Positions 46,484-58,703 of a stretch of 64,000 bases of DNA are shown piece after piece; positions within the stretch are counted from its first letter, which is position 1, and every line of letters begins with the position of its first letter. Below the pieces are notes generated by a model that searched no databases, was not told where the DNA came from, and was given only the letters and a program-made list of their open reading frames with translations. Made by a program: the position numbers and the translations under genes. Origin of the DNA: Dasypus novemcinctus (lineage: Eukaryota; Chordata; Mammalia; Cingulata; Dasypodidae); contig NC_080680.1 in NCBI RefSeq assembly GCF_030445035.2, forward strand, positions 52,837,212 to 52,901,211, written 5' to 3'.

Positions 46484-47139
46484 CGCCCTCATTGTCATCT
46501 ATCAGCACCCAATTAGCAACCATTTGTGATTAATATGTGTCTCTAATTTGAAGGTATGTTCTCAAAAACTTGTGATTTTTATGAAAAAAAAATCATTAAA
46601 TACAGTACACTTAATGGAACTCATGTATTTCTCATTTTTTCATTACTGTAAGTTATTAACATTTATCCATATTACTGTTACACATTTAGGCTTTAGTAGA
46701 AATTGCTATGTGATATTCCATATCACTTTTTTCTACCTCACATTATTTATCCATCCCCCAGTGATGCACACCTATATTTCCCTTATCTTATAAGATTGTT
46801 CTCTCGTGTACAAAAATAGCACTAAGAATTATATCTTCATATATGTTTTCTTTTGAATCAGTGTGAGAATTTCCCTGGGCTCTATGTCCACAGGGTTTAT
46901 TGGAACAAAAGGCTTTATAATTATCTAAATAATTTACTAACACACTAAGTAACAGAAAGGCACACACACACATACATGCACATGCACATGTTTACAAATT
47001 ACAAGTGCTGCCAGTTTTTCTCTCCCAAATAATTGCTAGTCTATATTTTACCTACCAGTGCATAAGACATTCTTTGTTTTCACATCTATGCCAGTACACT
47101 TTACTGCTTACATAGCCTGATTTTTAAGTGATACCTCCC
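46484..47139. other. Unassigned DNA
   Basis: About 650 bp with no supported feature beyond a short (CA) run near 46963. Confidence 0.35.
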
Positions 47140-48969
47140 CTTTAAAACAAATAATACCCTTTTTATTTTGAAATACTTATAGGTTTATAGAAGAGTTGCA
47201 AATAAAATAGAGTTTGTGTATACCCTTCATTCAACTATTCCCCCTTTTTATATTGAGTATTTCTCCAGTCATTAATGATACTGAGCATTTCTCCATTTGC
47301 CTGTTATTCACTAGAGTTCATACTTTTGTGAATGGCTCATTCATTTTCTTTGTTCATTTTCTGCTTGGTTTCCTTTCTCTTTTCTTGTATCTCTGCAAAA
47401 CATGTATATTCTAGTCATTTTTAAACATTTCCATGATCTAGTCTCAATAATTCATTTTTATTAACTTTGTGAAATCCTTCATAGAACAAAGTCTAAAAGT
47501 TAAAAAAAGTTTTGCCATATGATTAATGTTTTTAAATTTTGAAGATATTCTGTTTTACTCTTATGTAAAAAGATAGTTCTCTCTTTTTATGCTAATATTT
47601 TTACCTTATACATTGAAAATTTTAGTCTGTCTGGAGATCATTTTTATAGTGTTAGATAGGGATTCAATTTTATTTTTAATCCATATACCGATGCAGTTTT
47701 CCCATGATCATACATTACATAATTTGCGGCATGTAAGTTGCCCTATATACAAAACTCTATATCTGAATTTTCCCTAATTTTCCTATTTATCTGGTGTTAC
47801 AGCACTATTACATTATTTTTATTGCTATGATTTTTGGTATAACTGAAGATATGTATGGACAGTTCCCCTTTTGTTCTTGCTGTTTTCAAATTTTAATTTT
47901 TTCCTTTTCTCTTGCATTTTTAACAGCTTTATTGAAGTATAATAGACATATAATTGGCTAATGCACATGTTTAAAGTATAAAATTAGGTAACATTTAACA
48001 TATATATAATACCATGAAACCATCAAGGCAATCAAGATAAATAATTTAATCATCTCCCTCAAAATTTCCTTTTGTCCTTTTGTGATCTCTCCCTCATACA
48101 CTTCCCCCTTTTCCCCATCCTGATCCTCAGGCAACCATGGATATGATTTTTGTCAATATAGATTTTGTCTCTTCAAGAATATATAAATCATTTAATACAG
48201 TATGAGTTCTTTTTTGCCTAATTATCTCCTTAAGCCTACTGATTTTGAAATTTATGCTTGTGGTTGCATGCATCAATAGTTCTTTTAAAAATCCATTTTA
48301 TTGCTTTGTATATATATATACCAAAAATCGTCTATGTGCCTGTTAATGTACTTTTGCGTATTTCTTCAGTTTTTAGCTATTAAAAATAGAGTTGCTATAA
48401 AGATTCTGTATATGTCTTTGTATGGTTATTTCATTTTATTTCTCTTGGTAAAATACTTAGGAGTGAATTACTAGATTATATGTTAGGTGTGTGTTTAATT
48501 TTTAAAGAAATTGCCACACTGTCCTGCAAATAGTTGCACCATTTTACATTCTTGCTAGCAGTATTTGAGAATTCCAATTGAGATACAGCCTCACAAACAT
48601 TTTGTATGGTTTTTAATTTGCATTTCACTAATGGTTAATGATGTTGAATATCTTTTCATGTGATCATTGGCCATTTGTGTATCTTCTTTGGAGAAATTTC
48701 TATTAAAGTTTCTGCCCATTAAAAAAATTTTTTTTCTGCCATTTTTGTTGAGTTGTAGGATTTCTTAATGTATTCTGTACTTTAAAACCATGTCACTTAC
48801 GTGGTTTGCAAATATTTTATCCCATTTTGTTGGTCATCTTTTATTTTCATGATAAAGTCCTCTGGTGCACAAAAGTTATTAATTTTGATGTTGTCCCATT
48901 TGCCTATTTTTCCTATTATTGCTTATGATTTTGGGGTAAAATCTAAGAAATTGTCTAAAACAAGTTATT

Positions 48970-49413
48970 GAAGATGCTTTTTTTTTTTAAAAGATTTAAT
49001 CTTTTTTTATTTCTCTCCCTACCCCCCACCCCACCCCTTTTGCCTGCTGTCTGTATCCAATTGCTATGTGTTCTGTGTCTGTTTGTATTCTTGTCAGTGG
49101 CACTGGGAATCTGTGTCTCTTTTTGTTGCATCATCTTGCTGTGACATCTCTCTGTCTCTGTGTTGCCACTCCGGGCAGGCTGCACTTTTTTCACACGGGG
49201 CAGCTCTCCTTGAGGGGCACACTCCTTGCGTGTGGGGCATCCCTATATGGGGCATACCCCTGCGTGGCACAGCACTCCTTGCATGCATCAGCACTGCACG
49301 TGAGCCATCTCATCACACGGGTCAGGAGACCCTGGGTTAGAACCCTGGATCTCCCATGTGGAAGGCAGACTCTCTGTCAGTTGAGCCAATCTTCTTCCCA
49401 GAAGATGCTTTTT
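48970..49413 (-). mobile_element. DAS-type SINE, diverged, 13 bp TSD
   Basis: GAAGATGCTTTTT flanks the body (48983-49400) at 48970-48982 and 49401-49413. On the minus strand it ends in an A-rich tail and has the family's GC-rich body, but with many changes and a damaged B box. It is older than the copies at 13544 and 31468. It lies inside the antisense L1. Confidence 0.8.
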
Positions 49414-50146
49414 CATGTATTCTTCAGTTCTGATTGTCATATTTAGGGCTGTGATCCATTTTGAGTTAATTTTTAGAGATGGTGTGAGGTAGGGGGTCTA
49501 CCTGCATTCTTTTGCATGTGGATATACACTATTTCCAGCACCATTTGTGAAGAAACTATATGTCCCTCATTGAAGGTCCTGGGAAAACTTGTCAAAAATT
49601 GGCAATAATGTAATTCTCAATCTAATTCCACTGTTGCATGTGTCTGTCTTTGTGCCAATACCACAGTTTTTTAAAATTATTGTATAAAAATAACATATAA
49701 TATAATATATAATATAATAATACATTCAATAAGTTTGAATATAAGGAAGTGTGAGTCTTCCAATTTCTTTGTAATTTTTCAAGGTGTTTTTTGGCTATTC
49801 AAGGCCCCTTTCCCTTTCATATAAATTTTATGATTGGCTTTTTCAGTTCTGTAGAGAAGGTTGTTGGATGTTGTGTTGTATATAGATCTATTCATTCTAG
49901 TTTACAGCATCATGTAAGTCTTCTATTTCCTTATTGATCTTTTGTCTAGATATTCTATTATTAAAAATGCTATATTTAAATCTCCTACTATGAATGTAGA
50001 ACCGTGTATTTTTCCCTTTAAATCTGTTTGTATTTGCTTCATATACTGCAGGGCTCTGCTGTTAGTGCATATATATTTATAATTGTTATGCCTTCTTGTG
50101 GAATTGACCCCATTGTCAGTAAACAGCGCCCTTCTTTGTCATTTTA

Positions 50147-50758
50147 ACAGTAACATTAGTCAGGCAAAAGAGATACTGATGCAAAATACCAGAAACTGGA
50201 TAGCTTTTATAAAGGGCATTTATTTGGGGTAGAAGCTTATAGTCACAAGGCCCTAAAGGGTCCCACTCAAAGTTAATTCCTCACCAAGCTCTGTTGCCAC
50301 ATGTTGAAGCAAGATGGCGGGTGATATCTGTGAGGGTTCAACCTTTCTCTTAAGGCTCCATGGGCCCAGCTTCCTCCAATCTCAGCTGTAGGCTGGCATA
50401 AGGCTCATCTCTCTCCCTGGGGCTTGTTTCTCTCCAGGCTTAACTGCCCTAGTCTCTTCATAAGGTCAGCTGTAGGCTATCAGGCTCATCTCTCTTCCCA
50501 GGGGAGAAGCTGTTTCTCTTCCTCTGTGTTCTTCTTGGTGTATCTATTTCCATGTTAGGATCTGTTTTATCAATCCACCAAGGGGACTGAGACTCACTGT
50601 TGAGTCACACTCTAATGACATGGTTGAATCAAAGCCCTGATCTCAACATAATTAAATCAGACATCTAAGCTGGATTTAATACAATCAAAGGGTTCTCACA
50701 TCCAGAGGAACAAACTGGTTTACATCTCTTTTTGGAATTCATCAAACTGCCAGACAGT
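50147..50758 (-). mobile_element. MaLR-like solo LTR, antisense
   Basis: A 602 bp element (50152-50753) between ACAGT (50147-50151) and ACAGT (50754-50758), a five-base duplication as expected for this class. In reverse it shares steps with the LTR at 45831: 'ggcagtttgatgaattcc', 'ggatgtgagaaccctttgat', 'aaataaatgccctttat', and 'agtttctggtattttgca'. It carries AATAAA on the minus strand near 50220. Confidence 0.75.
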
Positions 50759-51419
50759 TTTCACTTGAAAGATATTTCTACCTGATAATAATAAAGTTAC
50801 CCAGCTCTCATTTGGCTACTATTTTCATGGAATATTTTTTTCATCCTTTCATTTTCAACATACTATATCTTTGAATTTACAAAAACATTTCTTGTAAACA
50901 AGATAGAATTATGTCATGCTTCTTTATCCATTCTGCCAATCTCTGCCATTAGACTGGAGAGTTCAAAATTTACAGTAACTACTGATAAAGCAGGACTTTC
51001 TTCTGTCATTTTTATATTCGATCTTTGTAAATCTTACAATCTCTTTGTCCCTCAATACTTCTGTTAATGCCTACTTTCATTTTTATTTGATTTTTGTATT
51101 GTACCATTTGAGTCCCTTCTTATTTCATTTTGTCTATATCTTTCATATATTTTCTTTGTTGTTACCATGTGATTTAAATTTAGCATCCCAAATCCATAAC
51201 AATCACATTTCATTTCATACCAACTTAACTTCAGTAGCATACACAATTACTGTTCCTAAAACTCTTCATCCCTCTACCTTTTTGTTGTACTTATTACAAT
51301 TTATATTTTTATATTGTGTGCCTCAACCCATAGATTTATCATTACTTTTATGCATTTGAAGTTTAGAACCTGTCCAAAGTAGTTATGTACCAAAAAATAA
51401 AATATAACAATACTGACTG

Positions 51420-52018
51420 TGACAGTTTTGAAGCATTTTGTGTATACCAGAAAAGTTCATGTTCTAAAAGCTAATCCATTACTGTGGGTGAGAGACCCTT
51501 TGATTAGATTGGATTGAGTTGGGGGACTTTGATTGAATTACTTCTGTGAGGCATGACCCAGAGTAGGATTTGGTCCTCTTGCTGGAGTAATTTATAAACA
51601 GAGGACTGAAAGCAGCAGACACGGAATAAGGTGCCAGAGACAGAGGAATCCTGAGAGGCTGAGCAAGAGGTCCCAGAAGCCCAAGACTAGAGAGGCCCCT
51701 GAGAGGCTCAAAGAGTGGAAGCCAAGAGGAGAGGGGAGAGACAAGCCATATGTCTGATCACCCTCAGCTGAACTCAGGAAGATAGTAAACCCAGAGAGAA
51801 GGCAGAGACCCAGGCAAGCAGATGCCTCCATGTGCCTTTCCACATGTAAGGAGTCCAGGATTGCCAACAGTCAACCTTCAATGAGATAGCATTTCTGACG
51901 ATGCCTTGATTTGGACATTTTCACAGGCTCAGAGCTAAGCTTTTAGCACAATAAATTACCATTATAAAATCCATCCCCTTTCTTGTCTATTGTTCTCAGT
52001 AGCTTTTAAAAAACTAAA
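51420..52018 (+). mobile_element. MaLR-like solo LTR
   Basis: It starts TGACAGTTTTGAAGCATTTT and ends with a 'ttgttctcagtagctttt' step before AAAAACTAAA. It has an AATAAA signal near 51950. Shared family steps include 'gaggcatgacccagagtagg' and 'gccttgatttggacattttc'. Inserted in the antisense L1. Confidence 0.65.
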
Positions 52019-53329
52019 TTACCCATATGGTTAACTTTGCCAGTGATCTTTATTTCTTTATGCTTATTTGATCCACTGTCTAGTGTTCTTTCCTTTCAGT
52101 CTGAAAATCTCCCTTTAGCATTGTTGGCAGAGCAGGTCTAGTGGTGACTAAATCCTTCAGCTTTTGTTTACTGGGAATGTCTTAATATTGCCCTCATTTT
52201 AAAATTTTTGTGAGCGATTGCTTTCTTTTAGCTGTTTAAATTTTTATTCCCACATCCTTTTTGCCTTCATGGGTTCCAATATGAAATTGTCCCAATCTTA
52301 TTGGCTCTCTTGTAAATACCACATGTTTTTTCTCTTGCAGTTCAGAACTCTCTTTATCCTATCATCAGTTTAACTAACATCTGCCTGCCTGGGCATTATG
52401 CTATTTGAGTTTATACTCTTTGGGTTTCATTGTATTTTTTCCTATCTTAAATTTTTATAGTTTCTTTTTGCCATTATATCTTTGAGTGTTCTTTCAGCCT
52501 CTTTCTTTCTTCTTCTTTAATGTGTATATTGGTATGCTGGATGATGTCTCACAGTTTTCAAGATCTTTGTGCTTTTTTGTTGTTGTTGTTCTTTTTTATT
52601 TCTGCCCCTTAGCCTCAATTGTTTCAATTTTCTTGGAGTTCACTGACAAGCAAAAACACCTATCACAGTCTTTGCAAATCTGATCTGTGTTGGCTGGTGT
52701 TTTCCTTCAGAATCTAGCCCTCTTAACAAGAATTTCACCCTGAGACAAAATTGAAGTCCAGCATCCTCTCTCTCTTTTCTGATGCTGCATCTTGTCTTGG
52801 GTTTGTGTTAGTTAATGGCCTTATGAACTCCCTTGTTTACAGGAATCTGAATTTCCTCTCTACTATCTATAAAATAGATTTCAATTTTCCTGGGGTGTTC
52901 TATTGTATGTCTTAAAGCCAGTAATATTTTGTCCCAGGACAGTTTGATTTATTTGTTTCTTACTCCAATTTAGCTGACCTCAATAAGCTATGCAGCAGAA
53001 CAAGTTCAAGGAGGTTCAAACCAGAGGTGAATGTCCTGGATCAGTATTTCTTGTTGGCACCCAATTGATTGGCACCAAGATATAGGCAGCTCATTTGTGC
53101 ATAGGAGTTACTCTGCTTCCTCCACAACAGGGTCAGCAACTCACAATGGGAATGCAGCCGGACCCCACACTGGGTGGGGAATAGCAAGGGGACCAGAAGC
53201 TTTTCTTGATTCGACATTTGCCCAGGTATTAAACTCTTACCTGTTTTCTGGAGTTTTGAGAAAGATGGCTTAACCAGTGTTTGCTAATTGCATCTCCTTA
53301 CATGTAACTTTCTCAGAGATGTCTTTCCT

Positions 53330-53550
53330 GAAAACCGTATTTGAAATAGCCCATCTGTCAGTTCTTCTCTGTAACACTTAACAAATCTTATTCTCTTAAT
53401 ACCATTTTCACTGCCTAAAGTGAAATTATGTACTGGTTTATTTCTTTATTTTCTCTGTCATTAAAATGTAAATATAATGAAACAGGGGCTTTTTAACTTG
53501 ATTACTAGGATCAGTGCCTAGAAAATAGGACTTATACAAATTGATTGAAA
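53330..53550 (+). repeat. L2 relic
   Basis: Order typical of an L2 3' region: 'ctctgtaacacttaacaaat', 'taaagtgaaattatgtactg', 'taatgaaacaggggctttt', 'gatcagtgcctagaaaatag'. Diverged. Confidence 0.5.
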
Positions 53551-54774
53551 AAATACATGCTGAAATGGAAGGCTAGACGTATGAGGATTGATGGAAAGTA
53601 ACAAAGGGGGGAAAATGTAGGTATGTTTGAATGTAAGTAGCAATAAACCAGAAGAAGAGACAAATGAGGTACCTAAATGTGTGTAATTCCTGTTATTTGA
53701 ACTGTCCACTGAAGCTCAGTGTGAGTGGTAGGCATCAAGGTAGGGCATGGAAAATTCCTGCTAAACAATTTCAATTTGGTAGATATGGTGTCTTATATTG
53801 AGAGTGCAGAGATTTGAAGAACATGTTAGACAAATGAGAAATTTTTTAAAAATCATGAATTGGATCAGAAATAAGATCTTTAGGGTCTGAGTTATTTAAA
53901 GGACCACTTAACACTCAATTTTCTGTTGTAAATAATCCTGAAAGTTCTATTTAGTTCCAGAGAAGCTTCAAAAGTGATATATTTGGCAAAATAATATCCA
54001 GAGTTCAGAGTCATGAGTCTTAGGTATGGATCCCATCTCCCCTGACTCTGGCTTATTCATTAACCTCTGCTATCCAATGTACCATATCTGCATAAATGAA
54101 GATAGTGATGTTAAAGTTGATTCTAAGGTTGACTGAGATGATTTGTACAAATGGTAATTCTCCTTCCCCTCCTAACCAATGTTTAACCCTGAACCATTCC
54201 TTGTAAGTCTGGCTGCATGTTCTAAATAATAACAACATAGAAAAATGATTTTCTATGTATAAAATGACAGCACTGAACAACCTTTGGAAATTTCAAAGGA
54301 TTTTTGAGGAAATTAGTATACATGCCTCGATGATTTTGAGGAGTCTTTTCAGTAACAAGGCCAGATTCTATTTTGAAAAGGTACATCCATGTCATGGCAT
54401 AGCGATTATTGTTTGTTCTTGTTCATGTATTGTCATGTCAAGTGTGTTTTCTTAACTAATAATATTGGGTTTGCTGTCAAGTTTGATTGCGCTTCTTAAA
54501 ACTTATTTTTTATTAAATGTCTGTATAGAGCAGATAGCTTGAGCAAAGCATATTTGTTATGCAGATAGAATTAGAAACATTAATGTCAATGGCAAATTCA
54601 AATGTCTTTGCAATTTAAAAAAATAATAAAGTTGTTCCCATAAAATATGCATCACACCATAATTAGATGCCAGTTTATAATTTGCAAGCGATGGTGAGAG
54701 GAGTCTCAGGGTATTTCACATGGGCTTTTGCTTCAAAATTGGGCTGTATTAAATGGGAGCTTTTGAACTTTCAG
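53551..54774. other. Unassigned DNA, candidate regulatory block
   Basis: About 1.2 kb without a named repeat. 54470-54770 holds octamer-like ATATGCAT, a CATAATTAG step and other homeodomain-like motifs (see findings). No gene. Confidence 0.4.
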
Positions 54775-55025
54775 CAAAGCAGTTAAGCACCTAGGTGACT
54801 TTAGGGTCAAATGCATGGTTTGTTATACCAGTTTCACCAATTATTAATTATGTGATATTGGACAAATTATTCAAACTTTCTGAAACTATTTTCCCATCTT
54901 TAAAACAAATGTAACCAGGATAATTACAGTACTAAACCCACATATTTTATACAAGAATTAAAAGGGTGTAGTACATATATAGTATGTAGAACAACTAGCA
55001 TTTAATAACTATGCAGTAGAAGGTA
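54775..55025 (+). repeat. MIR SINE relic
   Basis: MIR steps: 'atgcatggtttgttatacca', 'attatgtgatattggacaaa', 'ttttcccatctttaaaacaa', 'agcatttaataactatg'. Diverged. Confidence 0.6.
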
Positions 55026-55129
55026 GTTGTCAATATTATTATTATTTTATTAGCAATTTAGCTTACTTCTCTTTGACACATATACTGAAGTCAACTCTCT
55101 TTAAGCAATCAGGATTATTCAATTCCATT

Positions 55130-55735
55130 GCAAAGTCATTGCACTTAGCAACTTGTTTTTCATTCTGTTTACATGACTGTCTCCTTCATGGACTTTGGGT
55201 TCCTTGAGGACTGTGAATTTGTTTCTTATTGGAGTTTCCAGTGTCTAGAACCAGCGTTTATAAGCTTTTTTGTTCCAGGAACCCCTTTGCCACCCAGGTG
55301 AAAACCATGGACCCCTTACTAAGTCTACACTTTACTGTGTATTATTTAATAAATATATCACACTTGCACCAACACATCCACACAAGAATAATGTTTGTTT
55401 GTAATTAAATTTAAGCTCATGGACCACTGGCTAAGAACCCTGGTGAGGACTGGATCAGGGGTTCTTAACCCTGGTTAACAGTTCAGGGAGTCTGTGAGTT
55501 TGCATTGAAAAAAAATTAACTTATTATCTCTACTTTCTCCAACCTCAAACTGAAATCTAGCATTTCCTTCACTTATGAATGCATGCAATAAATAAATTAC
55601 AGTAGTATTCATTTCACCTGACTGGCAATGGGGTCCATGGAACAAAAAAGATTAAGAACCCCTGGTCTAGATGTATTCTAAAATACATAGTAGTCCTGCA
55701 TTCCATATTGGTTAAATAAATTTGATGACTCTTCT
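55130..55735 (+). mobile_element. L2 3' end split by hAT-like elements
   Basis: Left part 55130-55250 ('tttgggttccttgaggactg', 'gagtttccagtgtctagaa') and right part 55665-55735 ('agtagtcctgcattccatat', 'ggttaaataaatttgatgac') join as an L2 tail once the insertion is removed. The duplicated GTCTAGA(A/T) is original L2 sequence. Confidence 0.6.
55243..55672. mobile_element. Two head-to-head hAT-like elements, one shared TSD
   Basis: GTCTAGAA (55243-55250) and GTCTAGAT (55665-55672) flank the whole 414 bp unit, a hAT-sized 8 bp duplication. The unit has element 1 (55252-55442) and element 2 (55456-55664) with a 13 bp spacer. Element 2 has near-perfect terminal inverted repeats (CAGGGGTTCTTAACC / GATTAAGAACCCCTG). 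The outer ~50 bp of both elements are inverted copies of each other ('cttttttgttcca', 'ttgccac', 'caggtgaaa'), so the two lie in opposite orientation. They are non-autonomous, with no transposase. Confidence 0.65.
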
Positions 55736-55966
55736 TAATCTAAAATGGCACTACCTAAGATATTTTAATTATCGAGAAAAATTGCTTGTTGGGTCAGCAA
55801 TTTAAATAATTTTCTTATTTATAGTAATCCTTGTTTTCATAAAACATGTATGTTAAATTCATGCATGTTTTCCACCATTTTAGGAAGTGGCTAAATGCTG
55901 GGATAATTGAAATTCACTTCCTGATAATATCTGTATGAGGACTTCATGGATAACAATTGCAGATAT
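55736..55966. other. Unassigned DNA
   Basis: About 230 bp, nothing recognised. Confidence 0.35.
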
Positions 55967-56347
55967 TATATCACATTAAAAAAATTTTTTTTAAATTTTA
56001 AATAAGCTTAAAATTACATAAATGTTACATAAAAATACAGTGGAATCCCAAATGCCGCACCCCCTCCCACTCCTACACTTCCCCACATTAACAAATCTTT
56101 CATTAGTGTGGTACATTCATTAGAATTGATGAGGACATATTGAAGCATTGCTACTAACCACGTACTATAGCTTACATTAAAGTATGCACTGTGCTCCCCA
56201 AAGTTTTATAGGTCATGACAAAATGTATAATAGTTTTCATCCGTCATTGCAAAATCATTCAGTACAATTCCAATGTCCCGAACATGCCCCCATGTTACAC
56301 CTATTCTTCCCTCTCCCTCCCCTTAAAACCTCATTTTTATGTCACAT
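55967..56347 (-). mobile_element. LINE-1 3' end, antisense, 10 bp TSD
   Basis: TATATCACAT (55967-55976) and TATGTCACAT (56338-56347) flank a 361 bp L1 3' untranslated region in reverse. It opens with an A/T-rich run and shares its steps with 19606-20489: 'cattagtgtggtacattcat', 'acatattgaagcattgct', 'caattccaatgtcccgaac'. The 70-codon frame over it is not a gene. Confidence 0.75.
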
Positions 56348-58703
56348 ATTTATGATTCTTTGCAATCTCCTTTCAAATCAGTTAAAGAGCATGTAGAAAT
56401 AAATCACAGTGACCCTTTGAAAACTTACCAAAGTGACTAGGTCATACAGAGAGTAAATATCCTATTAACATTTTCTAAAACTGAGCTTTTCTCTTTCTGT
56501 AGGAAAGACCCAGTGTACTATTTTTCAAGGTTTTTTCCCCCTACATGATACATGGTTAATTTCATTTTGAAAATTGATTAGACTACCTGACTGATTGCAG
56601 TGATTGCTTTTCTTGTCTTGAGCAGTGATATAGCATTTGTAATTCTTATTAAAAGTTGATTAGTATTTAATGCTGTTAGTCTTGTTGAATGTTGCATAAT
56701 AAATTTCAAAACTGAAACCTGCATGGCAAATGACTACATATAAATACAAAGTAAATCACATCTTCGAGGAGTATAAAAAATTCAGAGGCATAATCTTCAA
56801 TGCTAAAACAAACCTGGAAAAAAAATCTCATTAAAGATAGTAGTCCTAACGTCTTAAGGAAGGTTGAGTTGTCTTCTCTGTGGGCATATTTTGTGATATT
56901 TAACCTGGGAATGAATACAATCTGCCTAAACACTAATACATTTAGAATTTGGGTAATATAAAACTGTATGGCTATCCAATTGGTTTTATTTTCTAAGGAT
57001 AGGATCTGTGATTAAAGAATACCCTGGATTAATGTGTTTATAGCTTCTATGTATAGATTTAAATATATACATGTAAATCCTTGTTATACTTTGACAGAAA
57101 TGTTTACCTGTATTTTAAAAAGACTTCACTAGTAAATGGAATCCAAATTGCTGTAACATTATACAAATGTCATCACACTTGAAAGAACAGCTACTTCCTC
57201 CACCTGTTGAACAGTTCTCAGTTGGAATAAGATCTCATATGGAGGTTGATGAAATGGCTTCTGGAAAGAGTGGTAGAAAAAAAGAGAGCATTGGCTAATG
57301 TGGTATTAAAAAGAAAGCATTGTGACCTTAAGGTGGCTGATATTTTATGACTCTTGGCACTGTGATATCAACTGCAGTCAGAGAGATCAGGACATTATTT
57401 ACTCCTTGGGGACCACACACATTGCATACCTTCAAATTGAATATAAAGGAAACAAACAAAAAACACGAACAGAAGAACTGGCTGCACAGTACAAATGAAT
57501 CTGTTGAGTACACTCTGTTTAAGTGTTATGCAGTGGCTGTCTGAGCCACCAACCCTGAAAACTTGCAGCTGATTGTGCATAAAGAAATCGCTCTGTTGAC
57601 AGTAGACAATTGAGATTAGTGAAAGTGACATGCATATGTAGAGGAGTGCCTAGTAGGCAGAAGAAATGAGCAAAAGGGAAATGAAGTGACCTCCTAGCAA
57701 CAGATGAATAGGACTCAATCAGGAATAGAAATCAATGAGCTGAAAGAAACTGACAGGAAAAATCAATGAGGGAATAATGCACTGACCAGTGAATTTCGTC
57801 CCATTTTGTATTCTTGTCTGGCTGTAGCAACCTAAATATCCAAGTTAGCTCTTCCAGATCATTCTGTTCTTTCTATCACAATTTTCATTATTGCTCTGGC
57901 TCTCATGGTACTATATTCTAGGCGCTGTGCACAATCCAAAGCATCCAAAGATGCTCAGGTGTCATCCCCCCCACCCACCATAGGAAAATCCCCTACTGTA
58001 AGACTTCTTCTGAGAACATGACTATCCAAAACTTGGCAGAATGGGGATTAGGAAAAAGAGGTTAGACTGGACAGCAGGTGCCTGCAGCAAGTTTCACCTT
58101 TACCATTAAGTTATCTTTGTGTCAACTGGCTAAACTTTAAGGCTTAATTATATTGAATGTGTATAGACAGGTCAAACACTGTGTTGGAAACTGAATTTTG
58201 TGTAGCTCTGCACTAAATTTCTAAGTTATACACCATTAGTGCAAATGGTATCATTGGGTGAAGGAGCATCATTTCACTTCATAAGCAGGTAAGGATTGTG
58301 AAGTAATTGAGTATTTACAAGGTTTGAGGGTTTGTTATTGAAAACATGTGGTAATAATGAGTAATTTATGGGAGGGAACCATGTTACAGATTCAACTAAT
58401 GACCATGAAAATAAATTCTATGATTTGGCATTTCATATTCTGCTTTATACAATGTGGCCTTCTACAATGATGAATTATCTGTTCTTCTGCTTTCTAATAT
58501 AAATCATGGTTGCCCATGTACCCCAGGATTCTTGTGAGAGTATAGTAAGGAAAATTTCTTAACATTGCCTCAAAATCTATAAAGTTCAAAATCAAATGTG
58601 AGGTACTATGTTTGGAAAGATAGTAGCAATCTGTACATACAGATGATGTGGGCTATGGGTGGAAGGCTCTTTGTCTCTTCAGAGATAACTAAGTTGTTTG
58701 ACT
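56348..58703. other. Unassigned DNA
   Basis: About 2.4 kb of single-copy-looking sequence without a supported gene. Overlapping open frames on both strands at 57328-57631 have no recognisable domain; the part at 57540-57650 is discussed under findings. Confidence 0.4.

Larger units (their letters stand above)
47140..53300 (-). mobile_element. Large antisense LINE-1-like block
   Basis: On the plus strand the region reads as L1 in reverse, with at least two successive elements. One has its 3' end at about 47150 ('tttattttgaaatacttata') and ORF2-like sequence at about 47500-47890. A second starts at about 47930 ('taacagctttattgaagtat') and continues past 49800, with long ORF2-type steps such as 'gatccattttgagttaattt' and 'tttgcatgtggatatacac'. 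From 50760 to 53300 earlier L1 or HAL1-like sequence follows ('cattgttggcagagcaggtctagtgg' type steps). It is interrupted by a SINE and two LTRs. No intact open frame survives. Confidence 0.6.

Noticed and set aside
49066-49446. 126-codon frame on the plus strand
   Set aside because: It is the diverged SINE at 48983-49400 read backwards.
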